64,000 nt of DNA, from assembly GCA_963828445.1 (NCBI GenBank), contig CAWHFP010000001.1, positions 1,364,001-1,428,000 on the forward strand. Reading direction: 5' to 3'. Source of the stretch: Bog-532 sp963828445 (GTDB taxonomy: Bacteria > Actinomycetota > Actinomycetes > Streptosporangiales > Streptosporangiaceae). The translations under genes were made by a program, and so were the position numbers. Below the pieces are notes generated by a model. The model made no database searches. It worked only from the letters and a program-made list of their open reading frames with translations, and was not told where the DNA came from. Below, piece after piece: positions 43,905 through 52,715 of this stretch (positions are counted from its first letter, which is position 1; the number at the start of each line of letters is the position of its first letter).

Positions 43905-44096
43905 CTAGCTGGTGGTCACGGTGCAGTCGACCTTGGGGTTGACGCCGGTGTAGTTGAGCGGGCCCGCCGCCACGGTGGCGGCGATGGTGCCGGCCTGGGT
44001 GCAGTTGCCGATGGTCCCGTCGTAGTAGCCGCGCTGGCCGGCGGCCACCGCGCCGATGATGAGCCACAGGACGAGAAGCGCCGATCCGAGATGCAT
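43905..44096 (-). CDS. Small conserved-looking membrane protein (63 aa)
   Basis: Starts at ATG 44096 with GGAGGACAGC directly upstream. One N-terminal membrane segment (SALLVLWLIIGAVAAG), then QRGYYDGTIGNCTQAGTIAA and a C-terminal LNYTGVNPKVDC. Two Cys residues frame the exported or luminal part and could form a disulfide. I recall similar short actinobacterial proteins without assigned function, but cannot name the family. Confidence 0.7.
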   Translation of the reverse strand: MHLGSALLVLWLIIGAVAAGQRGYYDGTIGNCTQAGTIAATVAAGPLNYTGVNPKVDCTVTTS

Positions 44097-44240
44097 GCTG
44101 TCCTCCAGCACGGTTCCGGGGGTGTATCTGGCCAGAAAGCTACCCGCCCGCAAGGCCTGATATGGCGGTAAAAGCCCTGCTCAGACTGGTTTCCGGAAAC
44201 CTGGAAAATGGCGCGCGACCGGTCCCGGTAGCGTCGCGGT

Positions 44241-44624
44241 ATGGAACCGGGACAGCGAGCCGAGATCACGGTGGTGGTCGGCGCGGCCGACACGGCGGCC
44301 GCCCTGGGCAGCGGGGACGTGCCGGTGCTGGGCACCCCCCGGCTGCTGGCCCTGGCCGAGGCGGCCACGGTCAAGGCCGTGGCCGCGGCGCTGGACCCGG
44401 GCCAGACCTCGGTGGGGACCAGCATCCGGCTGGAGCACACCGCGGCCAGCCCGGTCGGCATGCCGGTCACGGTCACGGCCGAGCTGACCGCGGTGGACGG
44501 GCGGCGGCTGACGTTCCGGGTCGAGGCCGTCGACGCGAGTGGCACCGTGGCCGGCCTGGGCACGGTCGAACGGGTGGTGGTCGACCGGGACAAGTTCCTG
44601 GCCCGGCTGCCGGAAGCGAGGTGA
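44241..44624 (+). CDS. FlK-like hotdog-fold thioesterase
   Basis: 127 residues from ATG 44241. VLGTPRLLALAEAATVKAVA, GTSIRLEHTAASPVGMPVTV and GRRLTFRVEAVDASG follow the fluoroacetyl-CoA thioesterase FlK. The catalytic Thr, Glu and His are present as T32, E40 and H66. General actinobacterial homologues act on unknown acyl-CoAs; nothing here suggests fluoroacetate specifically. The VOC gene starts 7 bp downstream. Confidence 0.88.
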   Translation: MEPGQRAEITVVVGAADTAAALGSGDVPVLGTPRLLALAEAATVKAVAAALDPGQTSVGTSIRLEHTAASPVGMPVTVTAELTAVDGRRLTFRVEAVDASGTVAGLGTVERVVVDRDKFLARLPEAR

Positions 44625-44631
44625 GCACGGA

Positions 44632-45045
44632 ATGGACGTTCAGTTCATCACCAGCGTGGCGGTGGTCACGGCCGACCCGCCCCAGAGCCGGCGGTTGTTC
44701 CGGGACGCGCTGGGCCTGCCGCTGGAGGGTGCGGGCGACGGCTACTACTCCAGCGGGAACATCGGCGGCAGCAAGCACTTCGGGGTGTGGCCGCTGACCG
44801 AGGCGGCCCAGGCCTGCTTCGGCAGCCCGGACTGGCCCGCGGGCCGGGTGGTACCCCAGGCTTCGATCGAGTTCGAGGTGGCCGGGGCCGACGCGGTCAC
44901 GGCGGCCGGCGCGGAGCTGGAAGCGGCCGGGTACGAGCTGCTGCACCCGGCCCGGACCGAGCCGTGGGGGCAGACGGTGGCCCGGCTGCTGACCAGCGAC
45001 GGCCTGATCGTGGGCATCTCCTACGCGCCCGTGCTGCACGAGTGA
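44632..45045 (+). CDS. VOC-superfamily (glyoxalase/bleomycin resistance-like) protein
   Basis: 137 residues from ATG 44632; the ribosome-binding site GAGGTGAG overlaps the previous stop. MDVQFITSVAVVTADPPQSR, RRLFRDALGLPLEGAG, SKHFGVWPLTEAAQACFG and QTVARLLTSDGLIVGISYAP give two beta-alpha-beta-beta-beta units. A metal-dependent small-molecule enzyme or binding protein is likely; substrate unknown. Cotranscribed with the thioesterase. Confidence 0.88.
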   Translation: MDVQFITSVAVVTADPPQSRRLFRDALGLPLEGAGDGYYSSGNIGGSKHFGVWPLTEAAQACFGSPDWPAGRVVPQASIEFEVAGADAVTAAGAELEAAGYELLHPARTEPWGQTVARLLTSDGLIVGISYAPVLHE

Positions 45046-45108
45046 TCGGCAGGACGCGAGGGGCTGGTGTGGCCTGTGGGGCAGGTGGGGCGGCTGGGGT
45101 GCGGCTGT
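45046..45108 (-). repeat. C-rich trailer (minus strand) after the ECHDC3-like gene
   Basis: The plus strand is a G-rich string of GGGGC/GGTG units (e.g. GTGGGGCAGGTGGGGCGGC). On the coding strand it is C-rich with few G, as after hemW, hflX and the HelR-like gene. No stem-loop with a T-tract is seen. Confidence 0.4.
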
Positions 45109-45885
45109 TCAGCGGCCGTGAGGCCAGGTGGGCTTGCGCTTTTCCAGGAAGGAGCGCATGCCTTCGCGGGCGTCGGGGGTCTGGCTGGTGGCGGCCATGA
45201 CCTCGATGGCGTAGGCGTAGGCCTTGGGCTGGTCCAGGTCGATCTGGGCGTAGAGGGCCTGCTTGCCGATGCCTTTGCTCGCGGCCGAGCCGCGGGTGAC
45301 CCGGTCCAGCAGATCGAACACCGCCGAATCCAGCTGGGCGGTGGGCACGACCCGGTTGACCAGGCCCCAGTCCAGCGCGGTGGCGGCGTCGATGGTGTCA
45401 CCGGACAGGGCCAGCTCGGCCGCGCGCTTGCGGCCGACGTTGCGGGCCACCGCGACCATCGGGGTGTGGCAGAACCAGCCGCCCTTGCCGCCGGGCGCGG
45501 CGAACCCGGCCTCCTCGCTGGCCACGGCCAGGTCGGCGCTGGCCACCAGCTGGCAGCCCGCGGCGGTGGCCAGCCCGTGCACCCGGGCCACCACCGGCTG
45601 CGGAATCTGCTGCATGAGCGTCATCAGGTCGGTGCAGGTCTGCAGCAGCGCGCGCACCTGGCCCAGGTCGGCGTCGGCCACATCGGCGAAGTCGTGGCCG
45701 GCGCAGAACACCGGGCCATTCCCGGCCAGCACCACCCCGAGGGCGCCGGAGCCGCCGACGTCGGTGAACGCGGCCAGCAGCTCGTTCATGTGGGCCAGGG
45801 ACAGGGCGTTGCGGCGCCGGGGCCGGTTCATGGTCACGGTGGCGAAGTCGCCCGACCGTTCTACTTCGATGTGCTCGTAATCCAT
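45109..45885 (-). CDS. Enoyl-CoA hydratase/isomerase-family protein, ECHDC3-like
   Basis: 258 residues from ATG 45885. Crotonase fold with oxyanion-hole glycines (FCAGHDFADVADADLGQVRA; HGLATAAGCQLVASADLAVA). Both catalytic Glu positions of enoyl-CoA hydratase are replaced: GGGCE reads AAGCQ and the second Glu lies in AAPGGKGG. This and FCHTPMVAVARNVGRKRAAE match ECHDC3-type proteins, whose reaction is unresolved. It starts 11 bp after the dapF stop with no ribosome-binding site, suggesting coupling. Confidence 0.88.
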   Translation of the reverse strand: MDYEHIEVERSGDFATVTMNRPRRRNALSLAHMNELLAAFTDVGGSGALGVVLAGNGPVFCAGHDFADVADADLGQVRALLQTCTDLMTLMQQIPQPVVARVHGLATAAGCQLVASADLAVASEEAGFAAPGGKGGWFCHTPMVAVARNVGRKRAAELALSGDTIDAATALDWGLVNRVVPTAQLDSAVFDLLDRVTRGSAASKGIGKQALYAQIDLDQPKAYAYAIEVMAATSQTPDAREGMRSFLEKRKPTWPHGR

Positions 45886-45896
45886 AACTGGGGACG

Positions 45897-46838
45897 TTAC
45901 GCGGCCAGCCACTCCGGGGAAAGCTCACCCTCGGCCACGATCACGGCCGGGCCGGTCAGATAGCTGGTGTCCGGGGTCAGGGTGACGGTCAGGTCGCCGC
46001 CGGGCACCTGGACGTGCCACCGGCCCTGCTGGTCCCCGGTGGCCTCGGCGGCGGCGACCGCGGTGGCCACCGCGCCGGTGCCGCAGGACCGGGTCGGGCC
46101 GGACCCGCGCTCGTAGACCCGCATCTGCGCGCTGCGCTGGCCGGTCAGCCGGACCAGCTCCACGTTGGCGCCGTCCGGGAACAGCTCGGTGTCCAGCGAT
46201 GGCGGCGCGGACAGGTCGAAATCCTCCAGCGGGGACTCGACCACACAGGCCAGGTGCGGGTTACCGACCGAGATGCGCAGGCCCTCACAGGTCATGTCGC
46301 CGACCGAGGTCCAGCCCGCGCCGAGCACGGCCGGGGCGCCCATGTCCACGGTGATCTCGCCGCCGGGCTCGACCCGGACCTGACGGGTCCCGGCCCGGGT
46401 CTCGATGGCCAGGTCCGGCCCCTTGGCCAGGCCGTGGTCGAGCAGGTAGCGGGCGAAGACCCGGATGCCGTTGCCGCACATCTCGGCGATGCTGCCGTCG
46501 GCGTTCCAGTAGTCCATGAACCACTGGGCGGCCTCGGTGCCCGCCCCCACCGGTCCCCCGGCCTCGGCGATGGCGGCCGGGGTGGCCAGCGCGGTCGCGG
46601 CGGCGGAGGCCAGTTCGTCGCCGGGCGCCGACGCGGTACGGAACGCGCCCGGGCCGCCCTCGATCAGCTCGGCCGCCAGCACCTCGACCTCGACCACCCG
46701 GAGCACGCCGTCGGCGCCGATCCCGGCCCGCCGGTCGCACAGCCGCCGCACGAACTCGGGGGTCAGGTCCAGTTCACCGTCCGGGTCGGGCAGGATGACG
46801 AAGTCGTTCTCCGTGCCGTGCCCCTTCGCGAACCGCAT
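45897..46838 (-). CDS. dapF: Diaminopimelate epimerase
   Basis: Converts LL-DAP to meso-DAP for lysine and peptidoglycan. 313 residues. Catalytic Cys pair: AEMCGNGIRVFARYL and TRSCGTGAVATAVAAAEATG. Also MRFAKGHGTENDFVILPD, GIGADGVLRVVEVE and MRVYERGSGPT. Between VLRVVE and WFMDYWNADGS there are ~55 Ala/Gly-rich residues, some 40 more than most DapF; the frame is intact, so it is an in-frame insertion. miaA lies 10 bp upstream on the same strand. Confidence 0.95.
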   Translation of the reverse strand: MRFAKGHGTENDFVILPDPDGELDLTPEFVRRLCDRRAGIGADGVLRVVEVEVLAAELIEGGPGAFRTASAPGDELASAAATALATPAAIAEAGGPVGAGTEAAQWFMDYWNADGSIAEMCGNGIRVFARYLLDHGLAKGPDLAIETRAGTRQVRVEPGGEITVDMGAPAVLGAGWTSVGDMTCEGLRISVGNPHLACVVESPLEDFDLSAPPSLDTELFPDGANVELVRLTGQRSAQMRVYERGSGPTRSCGTGAVATAVAAAEATGDQQGRWHVQVPGGDLTVTLTPDTSYLTGPAVIVAEGELSPEWLAA

Positions 46839-46848
46839 GCCTTCGATG

Positions 46849-47790
46849 CTATCGGCCGGGCTGGGGCGCGCGGGCGAGCGCGCCCACCACCTCCAGCGCG
46901 CGTCCGGTCAGGTCCGGGCCGGGGACGTCCAGCCAGGTGATGCGGGGATCGCGGCGGAACCAGGACTCCTGGCGGCGGGCGAACCGGCGCGTGCCGCGGG
47001 CCGTCTCCTGGCGGGCCTGATCGGAGGTCCAGTCCCCGGCCAGGTAGCGGAGCATCTGCTGGTAGCCGAGGGCGCGGCTGGCCGTGCGGCCTTGGCGCAG
47101 ACCCGCCCGCTCCAGGCGGCGGACCTCGTCCTCGAAGCCGGCCGCCCACATCTGGTCGACCCGGGCGTCGATCCGGCGGTCCAGCTCGTCGCGGGCGGGC
47201 CGGAGCCCCAGTTGCACGGCGGGCCGGCTGCCCGCGTCACCGGCCGTATAGCTGGGGAGCGTGGCGGTGAACGGGCGGCCGGTGAGCTCGATGACCTCCA
47301 GGGCCCGGACGATCCGGCGGCCGTTGCTGGGCAGGATGGCCGTTGCCGCGGCCGGATCCAGCCCGGCCAGCCGGTTATGCAGGGCGGGCGCCCCGTCGCG
47401 GGCCAGGTCGGACTCCAGCCGGGCCCGGACGGTGGGGTCGGTGCCGGGGAAGGTCAGGTCCTCCAGGGCGCCCCGCACGTACAGGCCGGAGCCGCCGGCC
47501 AGGATCGGCACCCGGCCGCGGGCGGTGACGTCGGCGATGGCCTGCCGGGCCAGCCGCTGGTAGTCGGCCACGTTGGCGGGCTGGCGGACGTCCCAGACGT
47601 CGAGCAGGTGGTGGGGCACGCCGCGGCGCTCGGCCGGGGTCAGCTTGGCCGTGCCGATGTCCATGCCCCGGTACACCTGCATGGAGTCGGCGTTGATCAC
47701 CTCGCCGCCGAGGGCCAGGGCCAGCTCGACGGCCAGACCCGACTTCCCGGCCGCGGTCGGGCCGACCACGGCGATCACGCGCGCACCCAT
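46849..47790 (-). CDS. miaA: tRNA dimethylallyltransferase
   Basis: 313 residues. P-loop VIAVVGPTAAGKSGLAVELA, the substrate motif VINADSMQVYRGMDIGTAKL, PHHLLDVWDVRQPANVADYQ, GGSGLYVRGALEDLTFPGTD and the C-terminal FARRQESWFRRDPRITWLD. It adds a dimethylallyl group to A37 of UNN-decoding tRNAs; MiaB, encoded nearby, then methylthiolates the product. Part of the minus-strand series miaB/miaA/dapF, though a YihY gene on the other strand separates it from miaB. Confidence 0.96.
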   Translation of the reverse strand: MGARVIAVVGPTAAGKSGLAVELALALGGEVINADSMQVYRGMDIGTAKLTPAERRGVPHHLLDVWDVRQPANVADYQRLARQAIADVTARGRVPILAGGSGLYVRGALEDLTFPGTDPTVRARLESDLARDGAPALHNRLAGLDPAAATAILPSNGRRIVRALEVIELTGRPFTATLPSYTAGDAGSRPAVQLGLRPARDELDRRIDARVDQMWAAGFEDEVRRLERAGLRQGRTASRALGYQQMLRYLAGDWTSDQARQETARGTRRFARRQESWFRRDPRITWLDVPGPDLTGRALEVVGALARAPQPGR

Positions 47791-47874
47791 GCCGCCAGTC
47801 TTTCACCGGCGGCGGTGGCCATGCCGTATGCGACGGGCCTGGATGAGGCACGAAACCACGGGTAGAGGCAGAGT

Positions 47875-48918
47875 GTGGCAACAGTGGACGGTCCCGATCG
47901 TTTTCAGCGCAGGCATGCGTGGCTGGGCTTCCCGCTGGCGGTGATCTACAAGTACTTCGACGATTTCGGCACGTACCTGGCCGCGATCCTCACCTACTAC
48001 GCGTTCGTGTCGCTGTTCCCGCTGCTGCTGATCGCCTCGACCGTGCTGAGCGTGGTGCTGCGCGGGAACACGCACCTGCAGCACGAGCTGCTGACCTCGG
48101 CGCTCACCCAGTTCCCGCTGGTCGGCCAGGAGCTGGGCAAGCCGCAGCACCTGAGCGGCGGCACCGCCGGACTGATCATCGGCATCGCCGGGTCGGTCTA
48201 CGGCGCGCTGGGGGTGGCCCAGGCCTTCCAGTACGCGAGCAACACCATGTGGGGGATTCCCCGTAACAGCCGGCCGAATCCGCTCAAGGCACGCGGCCGG
48301 AGCCTGGTCCTGCTGGCCACCGCCGGGCTGGCCGTGCTGGCCACCACGCTGCTGTCCATCGTGAGCAACGGCGGGGTCGGGGCGCTCGGGACCGTGGAGA
48401 AATACCTGGCCATCGCGGCCTCGGTGATGATCAACGTGGCCGTGTCTATTTTTGCGTTCCGGTTCACGCCAGCCCGGCGGCTGTCCTTCCGGGACGTCAT
48501 CCCGGGCGCGGCGGCCTCGGCGATCATCTGGCAGCTGCTCCAGTCGTTCGGGGTGCTCTACGTACGGCACGTGGTCCGGCACGCCAGCGCCACGAACGCC
48601 GTGTTCGCCATCGTTCTCGGACTGATCGCGTACCTGTTCGTCGCCGCGATAGCCATACTCCTCTGTATCGAGATCAACGTGGTGCGGGTCAATCGCATGC
48701 ACCCCAGGGCGCTGCTCACTCCGTTCACCGACGATGTCGCGCTGACCCGGGGCGACGAGCGGGCCTACACCCGCCAGGCCAAAGCTCAGCGCAGCAAGGG
48801 CTTCCAGCGCATCGAGGTGGACTTCACCCCACCGGAGGCCGCGGAAGCGGAAGAAGCCGGGCCGGAGCGGCCCAGCCCCGAGGGGGAGCAGCCCAGCCCC
48901 CAGGGAGAATCGGGCTGA
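47875..48918 (+). CDS. YihY/BrkB-family integral membrane protein
   Basis: 347 residues from GTG 47875 with AGAGGCAG upstream. Six membrane segments: YLAAILTYYAFVSLFPLLLI, GLIIGIAGSVYGALGVAQAF, LVLLATAGLAVLATTLLSIV, IAASVMINVAVSIFAFRFTP, VIPGAAASAIIWQLLQSFGV and GLIAYLFVAAIAILLCIEIN. This is the classic YihY pattern (often misnamed RNase BN). The C-terminal ~70 residues are acidic and Pro/Glu-rich. It runs against the miaB/miaA strand; its end lies 3 bp from the miaB stop. Role unknown, possibly transport. Confidence 0.9.
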   Translation: MATVDGPDRFQRRHAWLGFPLAVIYKYFDDFGTYLAAILTYYAFVSLFPLLLIASTVLSVVLRGNTHLQHELLTSALTQFPLVGQELGKPQHLSGGTAGLIIGIAGSVYGALGVAQAFQYASNTMWGIPRNSRPNPLKARGRSLVLLATAGLAVLATTLLSIVSNGGVGALGTVEKYLAIAASVMINVAVSIFAFRFTPARRLSFRDVIPGAAASAIIWQLLQSFGVLYVRHVVRHASATNAVFAIVLGLIAYLFVAAIAILLCIEINVVRVNRMHPRALLTPFTDDVALTRGDERAYTRQAKAQRSKGFQRIEVDFTPPEAAEAEEAGPERPSPEGEQPSPQGESG

Positions 48919-48921
48919 GGA

Positions 48922-50406
48922 TCAAACCGGGCGCGAGAGAGCCGGCATACCCAGGACCACGGGCTGCCGGGCCGCCTCACCCACCAACCTTCCATCATCG
49001 AAATCTGGGGCGCGGCCGGTCAGTCTTTGCTGCCAGGCGTCACCGGCGCGGGTGCGGCGTACGGCGGCGGGGGCGCCGTCGGCGACCAGGTAGTGCGGCG
49101 CGGCGCGGGAGATCGTCACCGTGACCAGGTCGCCGGGCCGGGGCTCGGTGCCCTCGGGGGTGAAGTGCACCAGCCGGTTGTCCGGGGCGCGGCCCGACAT
49201 CCGGTGGGTGGCGGCGTCCTTGCGGCCCTCACCCTCGGCCACCAGCACCTCGACGGTCCGGCCGACCAGGCGCTTGTTCTCGGCCCAGGTGACCTCGCTG
49301 ACCAGCTCGGCCAGCCGGTCGTAGCGCTCCTGCACCACCTCGGGCGGTGTTTGCCGGTCCATGGTCGCGGCCGGGGTGCCGTGCCGGGGCGAGTACAGGA
49401 ACGTGAACGCGCCCGCGAACCGGGCCTGGCGCACCAGGTCCAGGGTCTGCTCGAAGTCGGCTTCGGTCTCGCCGGGGAAGCCGACGATGATGTCGGTGGT
49501 GATCGCGGCGTCGGGGATGGCGGCCCGGACCCGGTCCAGGATGGCGAGGTAGCGGTCGCGCCGGTAGGCCCGGCGCATGGCCTTGAGCACGGTGTCGGAG
49601 CCGGACTGGAGCGGCATGTGCAGGTGCGGCATGACGTTCGGGGTCTGGGCCATGGCCTCGATGACGTCGTCGGTGAAGTCGCGCGGGTGCGGCGAGGTGA
49701 ACCGGACCCGCTCCAGCCCGTCGACCTCCCCGCAGCTGCGCAGCAGCTTGCCGAACGCCTGCTTGTCGCCGAACTCGGCGCCGTAGGAGTTCACGTTCTG
49801 CCCGAGCAGGGTCACCTCGATGACGCCGTCGGCGGCCAGCGACCGGACCTCGGCCAGGATGTCGCCGGGCCGGCGGTCCTTCTCCTTGCCGCGCAGGCTG
49901 GGCACGATGCAGAAGGTGCAGGTGTTGTTGCAGCCGACCGAGATCGCGACCCAGGCCGCGTAGGCCGATTCCCGCCGGGCCGGCAGCACGGACGGGAACG
50001 TCTCCAGCGTCTCTTCGAACTCGGCCTGGGCTTCCTCGCGTTCCCGGGCCCGCTCCAGCAGGCCGGGCAGGGCGCCGATGTTGTGCGTGCCGAACACCAC
50101 GTCGACCCAGGGGGCGCGCTTGGTGATCGCGGTCCGCTCCATCTGGGCCAGGCAGCCACCGACCGCGATCTGCATGCCGGGGGTGGCGTTCTTGGTCGGC
50201 AGCAGGTGCCCGAGGTTGCCGTACAGCCGGTCGGCGGCGTTCTCCCGGACCGCGCAGGTGTTGAACACGAGCACATCGGGGGTCGCGCCGGTGTCCGCGC
50301 GCTGATAGCCCGCGTCCTCCAGCAGGCCGGCGAGCCGCTCGGAGTCGTGCGCGTTCATCTGGCACCCGTAGGTGCGGATCTCGTAGGTGCGAGGCGAGGC
50401 GTCCAT
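48922..50406 (-). CDS. miaB: tRNA-2-methylthio-N6-dimethylallyladenosine synthase
   Basis: 494 residues. N-terminal UPF0004 domain with auxiliary-cluster Cys (TYGCQMNAHDSERLAGLLED, FNTCAVRENAADRLYGNLGH, VGGCLAQMERTAI), radical SAM motif CNNTCTFC (C-x3-C-x2-C), then SPHPRDFTDDVIEAMAQTPN, LPLQSGSD variant MPLQSGSDTVLKAMRRAYRR and a TRAM domain. It methylthiolates i6A37 made by MiaA. It starts just downstream of rny. Confidence 0.95.
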   Translation of the reverse strand: MDASPRTYEIRTYGCQMNAHDSERLAGLLEDAGYQRADTGATPDVLVFNTCAVRENAADRLYGNLGHLLPTKNATPGMQIAVGGCLAQMERTAITKRAPWVDVVFGTHNIGALPGLLERAREREEAQAEFEETLETFPSVLPARRESAYAAWVAISVGCNNTCTFCIVPSLRGKEKDRRPGDILAEVRSLAADGVIEVTLLGQNVNSYGAEFGDKQAFGKLLRSCGEVDGLERVRFTSPHPRDFTDDVIEAMAQTPNVMPHLHMPLQSGSDTVLKAMRRAYRRDRYLAILDRVRAAIPDAAITTDIIVGFPGETEADFEQTLDLVRQARFAGAFTFLYSPRHGTPAATMDRQTPPEVVQERYDRLAELVSEVTWAENKRLVGRTVEVLVAEGEGRKDAATHRMSGRAPDNRLVHFTPEGTEPRPGDLVTVTISRAAPHYLVADGAPAAVRRTRAGDAWQQRLTGRAPDFDDGRLVGEAARQPVVLGMPALSRPV

Positions 50407-50419
50407 GACGCCTTTCAGA

Positions 50420-52316
50420 TTAGCGGGCGAACTCCATGGCGCGGGACTCGCGGACCACGGTGATGCGGATCTGGCCCGGGTAGGTCAGCTCCTCCTCCAC
50501 CTGCTTGGCGACGTCGCGCGCGATGACCTGGGCCTGGATGTCGTCCACGCTGTCCGGCTTGACCATGACCCGGATCTCCCGGCCGGCCTGCATGGCGAAC
50601 ACCTTCTCCACCCCCTCGTGGGCGTTGGCGATCTGCTCCAGCCGCTCCAGCCGCTTCACGTAGGCCTCCAGCGACTCGCGCCGGGCCCCGGGCCGGCCGC
50701 CGCTGATCGCGTCGGCGGCCTGGGTCAGCACGGCTTCGACGGTGCGGGCCTCGACCTCGTTGTGGTGGGCTTCGATCGCGTGCACGACGTCGTCCGGTTC
50801 GCCGTAACGCCGGGCGATCTCGGCGCCGATCAGCGCGTGGCTGCCCTCGACCTCGTGGGTCAGGGCCTTGCCGATGTCGTGCAGCACCGTGCAGCGTTTC
50901 ATCAAGCCAGCGTCCAGGCCCAGTTCGCTGGCCATCATGCCGGCGATGTGCGCCGACTCGATCAAGTGCTTGAGCACGTTCTGCCCGTAGCTGGTGCGGT
51001 AGCGCAGCCGCCCGAGCAGGCTCACCAGCTCATCGTGCATGCCGGTGATACCCAGCTCGACCAGGGCGTCCTCACCGGACCGGACGCACAACTGCTCGAT
51101 TTCGGCCTTGCCGCGCTCGTAGGCTTCCTCGATGCGCTGCGGGTGGATGCGGCCGTCCAGCACCAGCCGCTCCAGGGTCAGCCGCGCGATCTCCCGCCGC
51201 ACCGGGTCGAAGCAGGACAGCAGGACCGCCTCGGGGGTGTCGTCGATGATCAGGTTGACCCCGGTGACCGACTCGAAGGCCCGGATGTTCCGGCCCTCCC
51301 GGCCGATGATCCGGCCCTTCATCTCGTCGCCCGGCAGGTGCAGCACGGACACCACCGACTCGCTGGTCTGCTCGGTGGCGATCCGCTGGATGGCCAGCGT
51401 GACCACCTTGCGGGCGCGCTTCTCCCCCTCGGACCGGGCCTGATGCTCGATGTCCCGCACCATCAGGGCGGCCTCGCGCTTGGCCTGGTTCTCGATCGTG
51501 GCGACCAGCTCACCCTTGGCCTGGCCGGCGGTCAGCCCGGCCACCCGTTCCAGCTCGGTCTGGCGCTGGTGGTCCAGCTGGTCGACTTCGGCGGCGCGGT
51601 CGGCCAGGGCGCGCTGGCGCTCGTCCAGTTCGGCCGACCGGTCCTCCAGGCGGTGCAATTCCTTGTCCAGCCGCTGCTCGCGGTCGGCCAGCCGGTTCTC
51701 GCGGCGTTCCAGGTCGCTGCGCAGCTCGCGGACCTCGTCCTTGACCGCGCGGATCTCGGCTTCGACCTCGCGGCGGCCCTCCTGGGCCTGCTCGGCGGCC
51801 TGCTCGGCCTTGGACCTGATCGCGGTGGCTTCGGTCTCGGCCCGGGCCCGGATCTGGTCGGCGTCGCGGTTGGCGGCGTCGAGCGCCTGGGCGGTCGCGG
51901 CCGAGGCGGCGGCGGAGTCCAGCGGGGCTGGGGTGGCCGGAGAGGTCTTGGTGGCGCGGGCGCCGGGGGTGGCTGCTGTGCTCGGCTGAGGCAGTTGAGG
52001 CCGCTGGGGTGGTAGTGGCGGAGGAGGTGGTGGTGGCCGGTGTTGTGGCTGGGGTGCCGGTTTCGGCTGAGATGCCGGTTGCGGCGATTGGGGCTGGGGC
52101 GCTGGTTGCGGATGCGGCGGCTGAGGCCGGGGTTTCCGCGGTGCGGCCGGGGGTGCTGGTGGCGGCAGCGGCGGGACTGGAGGCGGCGCCCGCCGGCTGG
52201 CCGGGGGTTCTCAGCGTGGCCGTCCCGGACCTGCGCCAGACGACAACGAGCGCGAATACCGCCGCGAGAAGCCCGATCGCCATGAACACGAAGGCAATGT
52301 CGCCGCTCACAGTCAC
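50420..52316 (-). CDS. rny: Ribonuclease Y, frameshifted in the N-terminal linker
   Basis: The membrane anchor MTVSGDIAFVFMAIGLLAAV begins at GTG 52316 and leads into an Ala/Thr/Ser-rich linker. At about 51965-51969 (a GGGGG run on the plus strand) the useful frame changes by one: removing one base joins AEHSSHP to GARATKTSPATP and then a long coiled coil (EIRAVKDEVRELRSDLERRE). The KH domain (GDEMKGRIIGREGRNIRAFE) and HD phosphohydrolase (HLIESAHIAGMMASELGLDA, TVLHDIGKALTHEVEGSHAL) follow, ending ESRAMEFAR. Endoribonuclease initiating mRNA decay at the membrane. Everything past the shift is intact. Confidence 0.88.
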
Positions 52317-52715
52317 CCCTTCCGCTCATCAGGTCCCGTCACCGGGCACCGCGATTGCGATACCAGGGAAATATGCCCTGGCGCGAGGGGTTCTGCACGC
52401 TAGCGCGTGCGGCCGTTACTACGGGTCGCTGGCATGGGCCGCTGGCTGCGGCCGGGACGCCGGTGGCCGGTCCGCTGGTGGCGGCCGGCCGGTCGCTGGC
52501 ATCCGGCCGCGGGTTGCGGCCGGGCGGCATGTGAAGTTGTTCTATGGTCATCCGCGCAGCGCGGAGTAACACCTCGCTGCCGGCAGGTTAAGCGCAGATA
52601 ACGTTTTGAGCAAGCATCCGGCACTGAAGCCACTTGCGTGCCGAACCTCCCCAGAGGCCGGGCTGCTCATGTTTGCGCACGTCGGCCCCTGATTGACCCG
52701 ATTGAACGATCATCA
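52317..52715. other. Intergenic region between rny and recX
   Basis: About 400 bp holding the rny promoter region. It contains GGCCGG-rich imperfect repeats at ~52430-52530 and a perfect 15-bp palindrome TCCGCGC-A-GCGCGGA at 52551-52565. No gene is supported. Confidence 0.5.
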
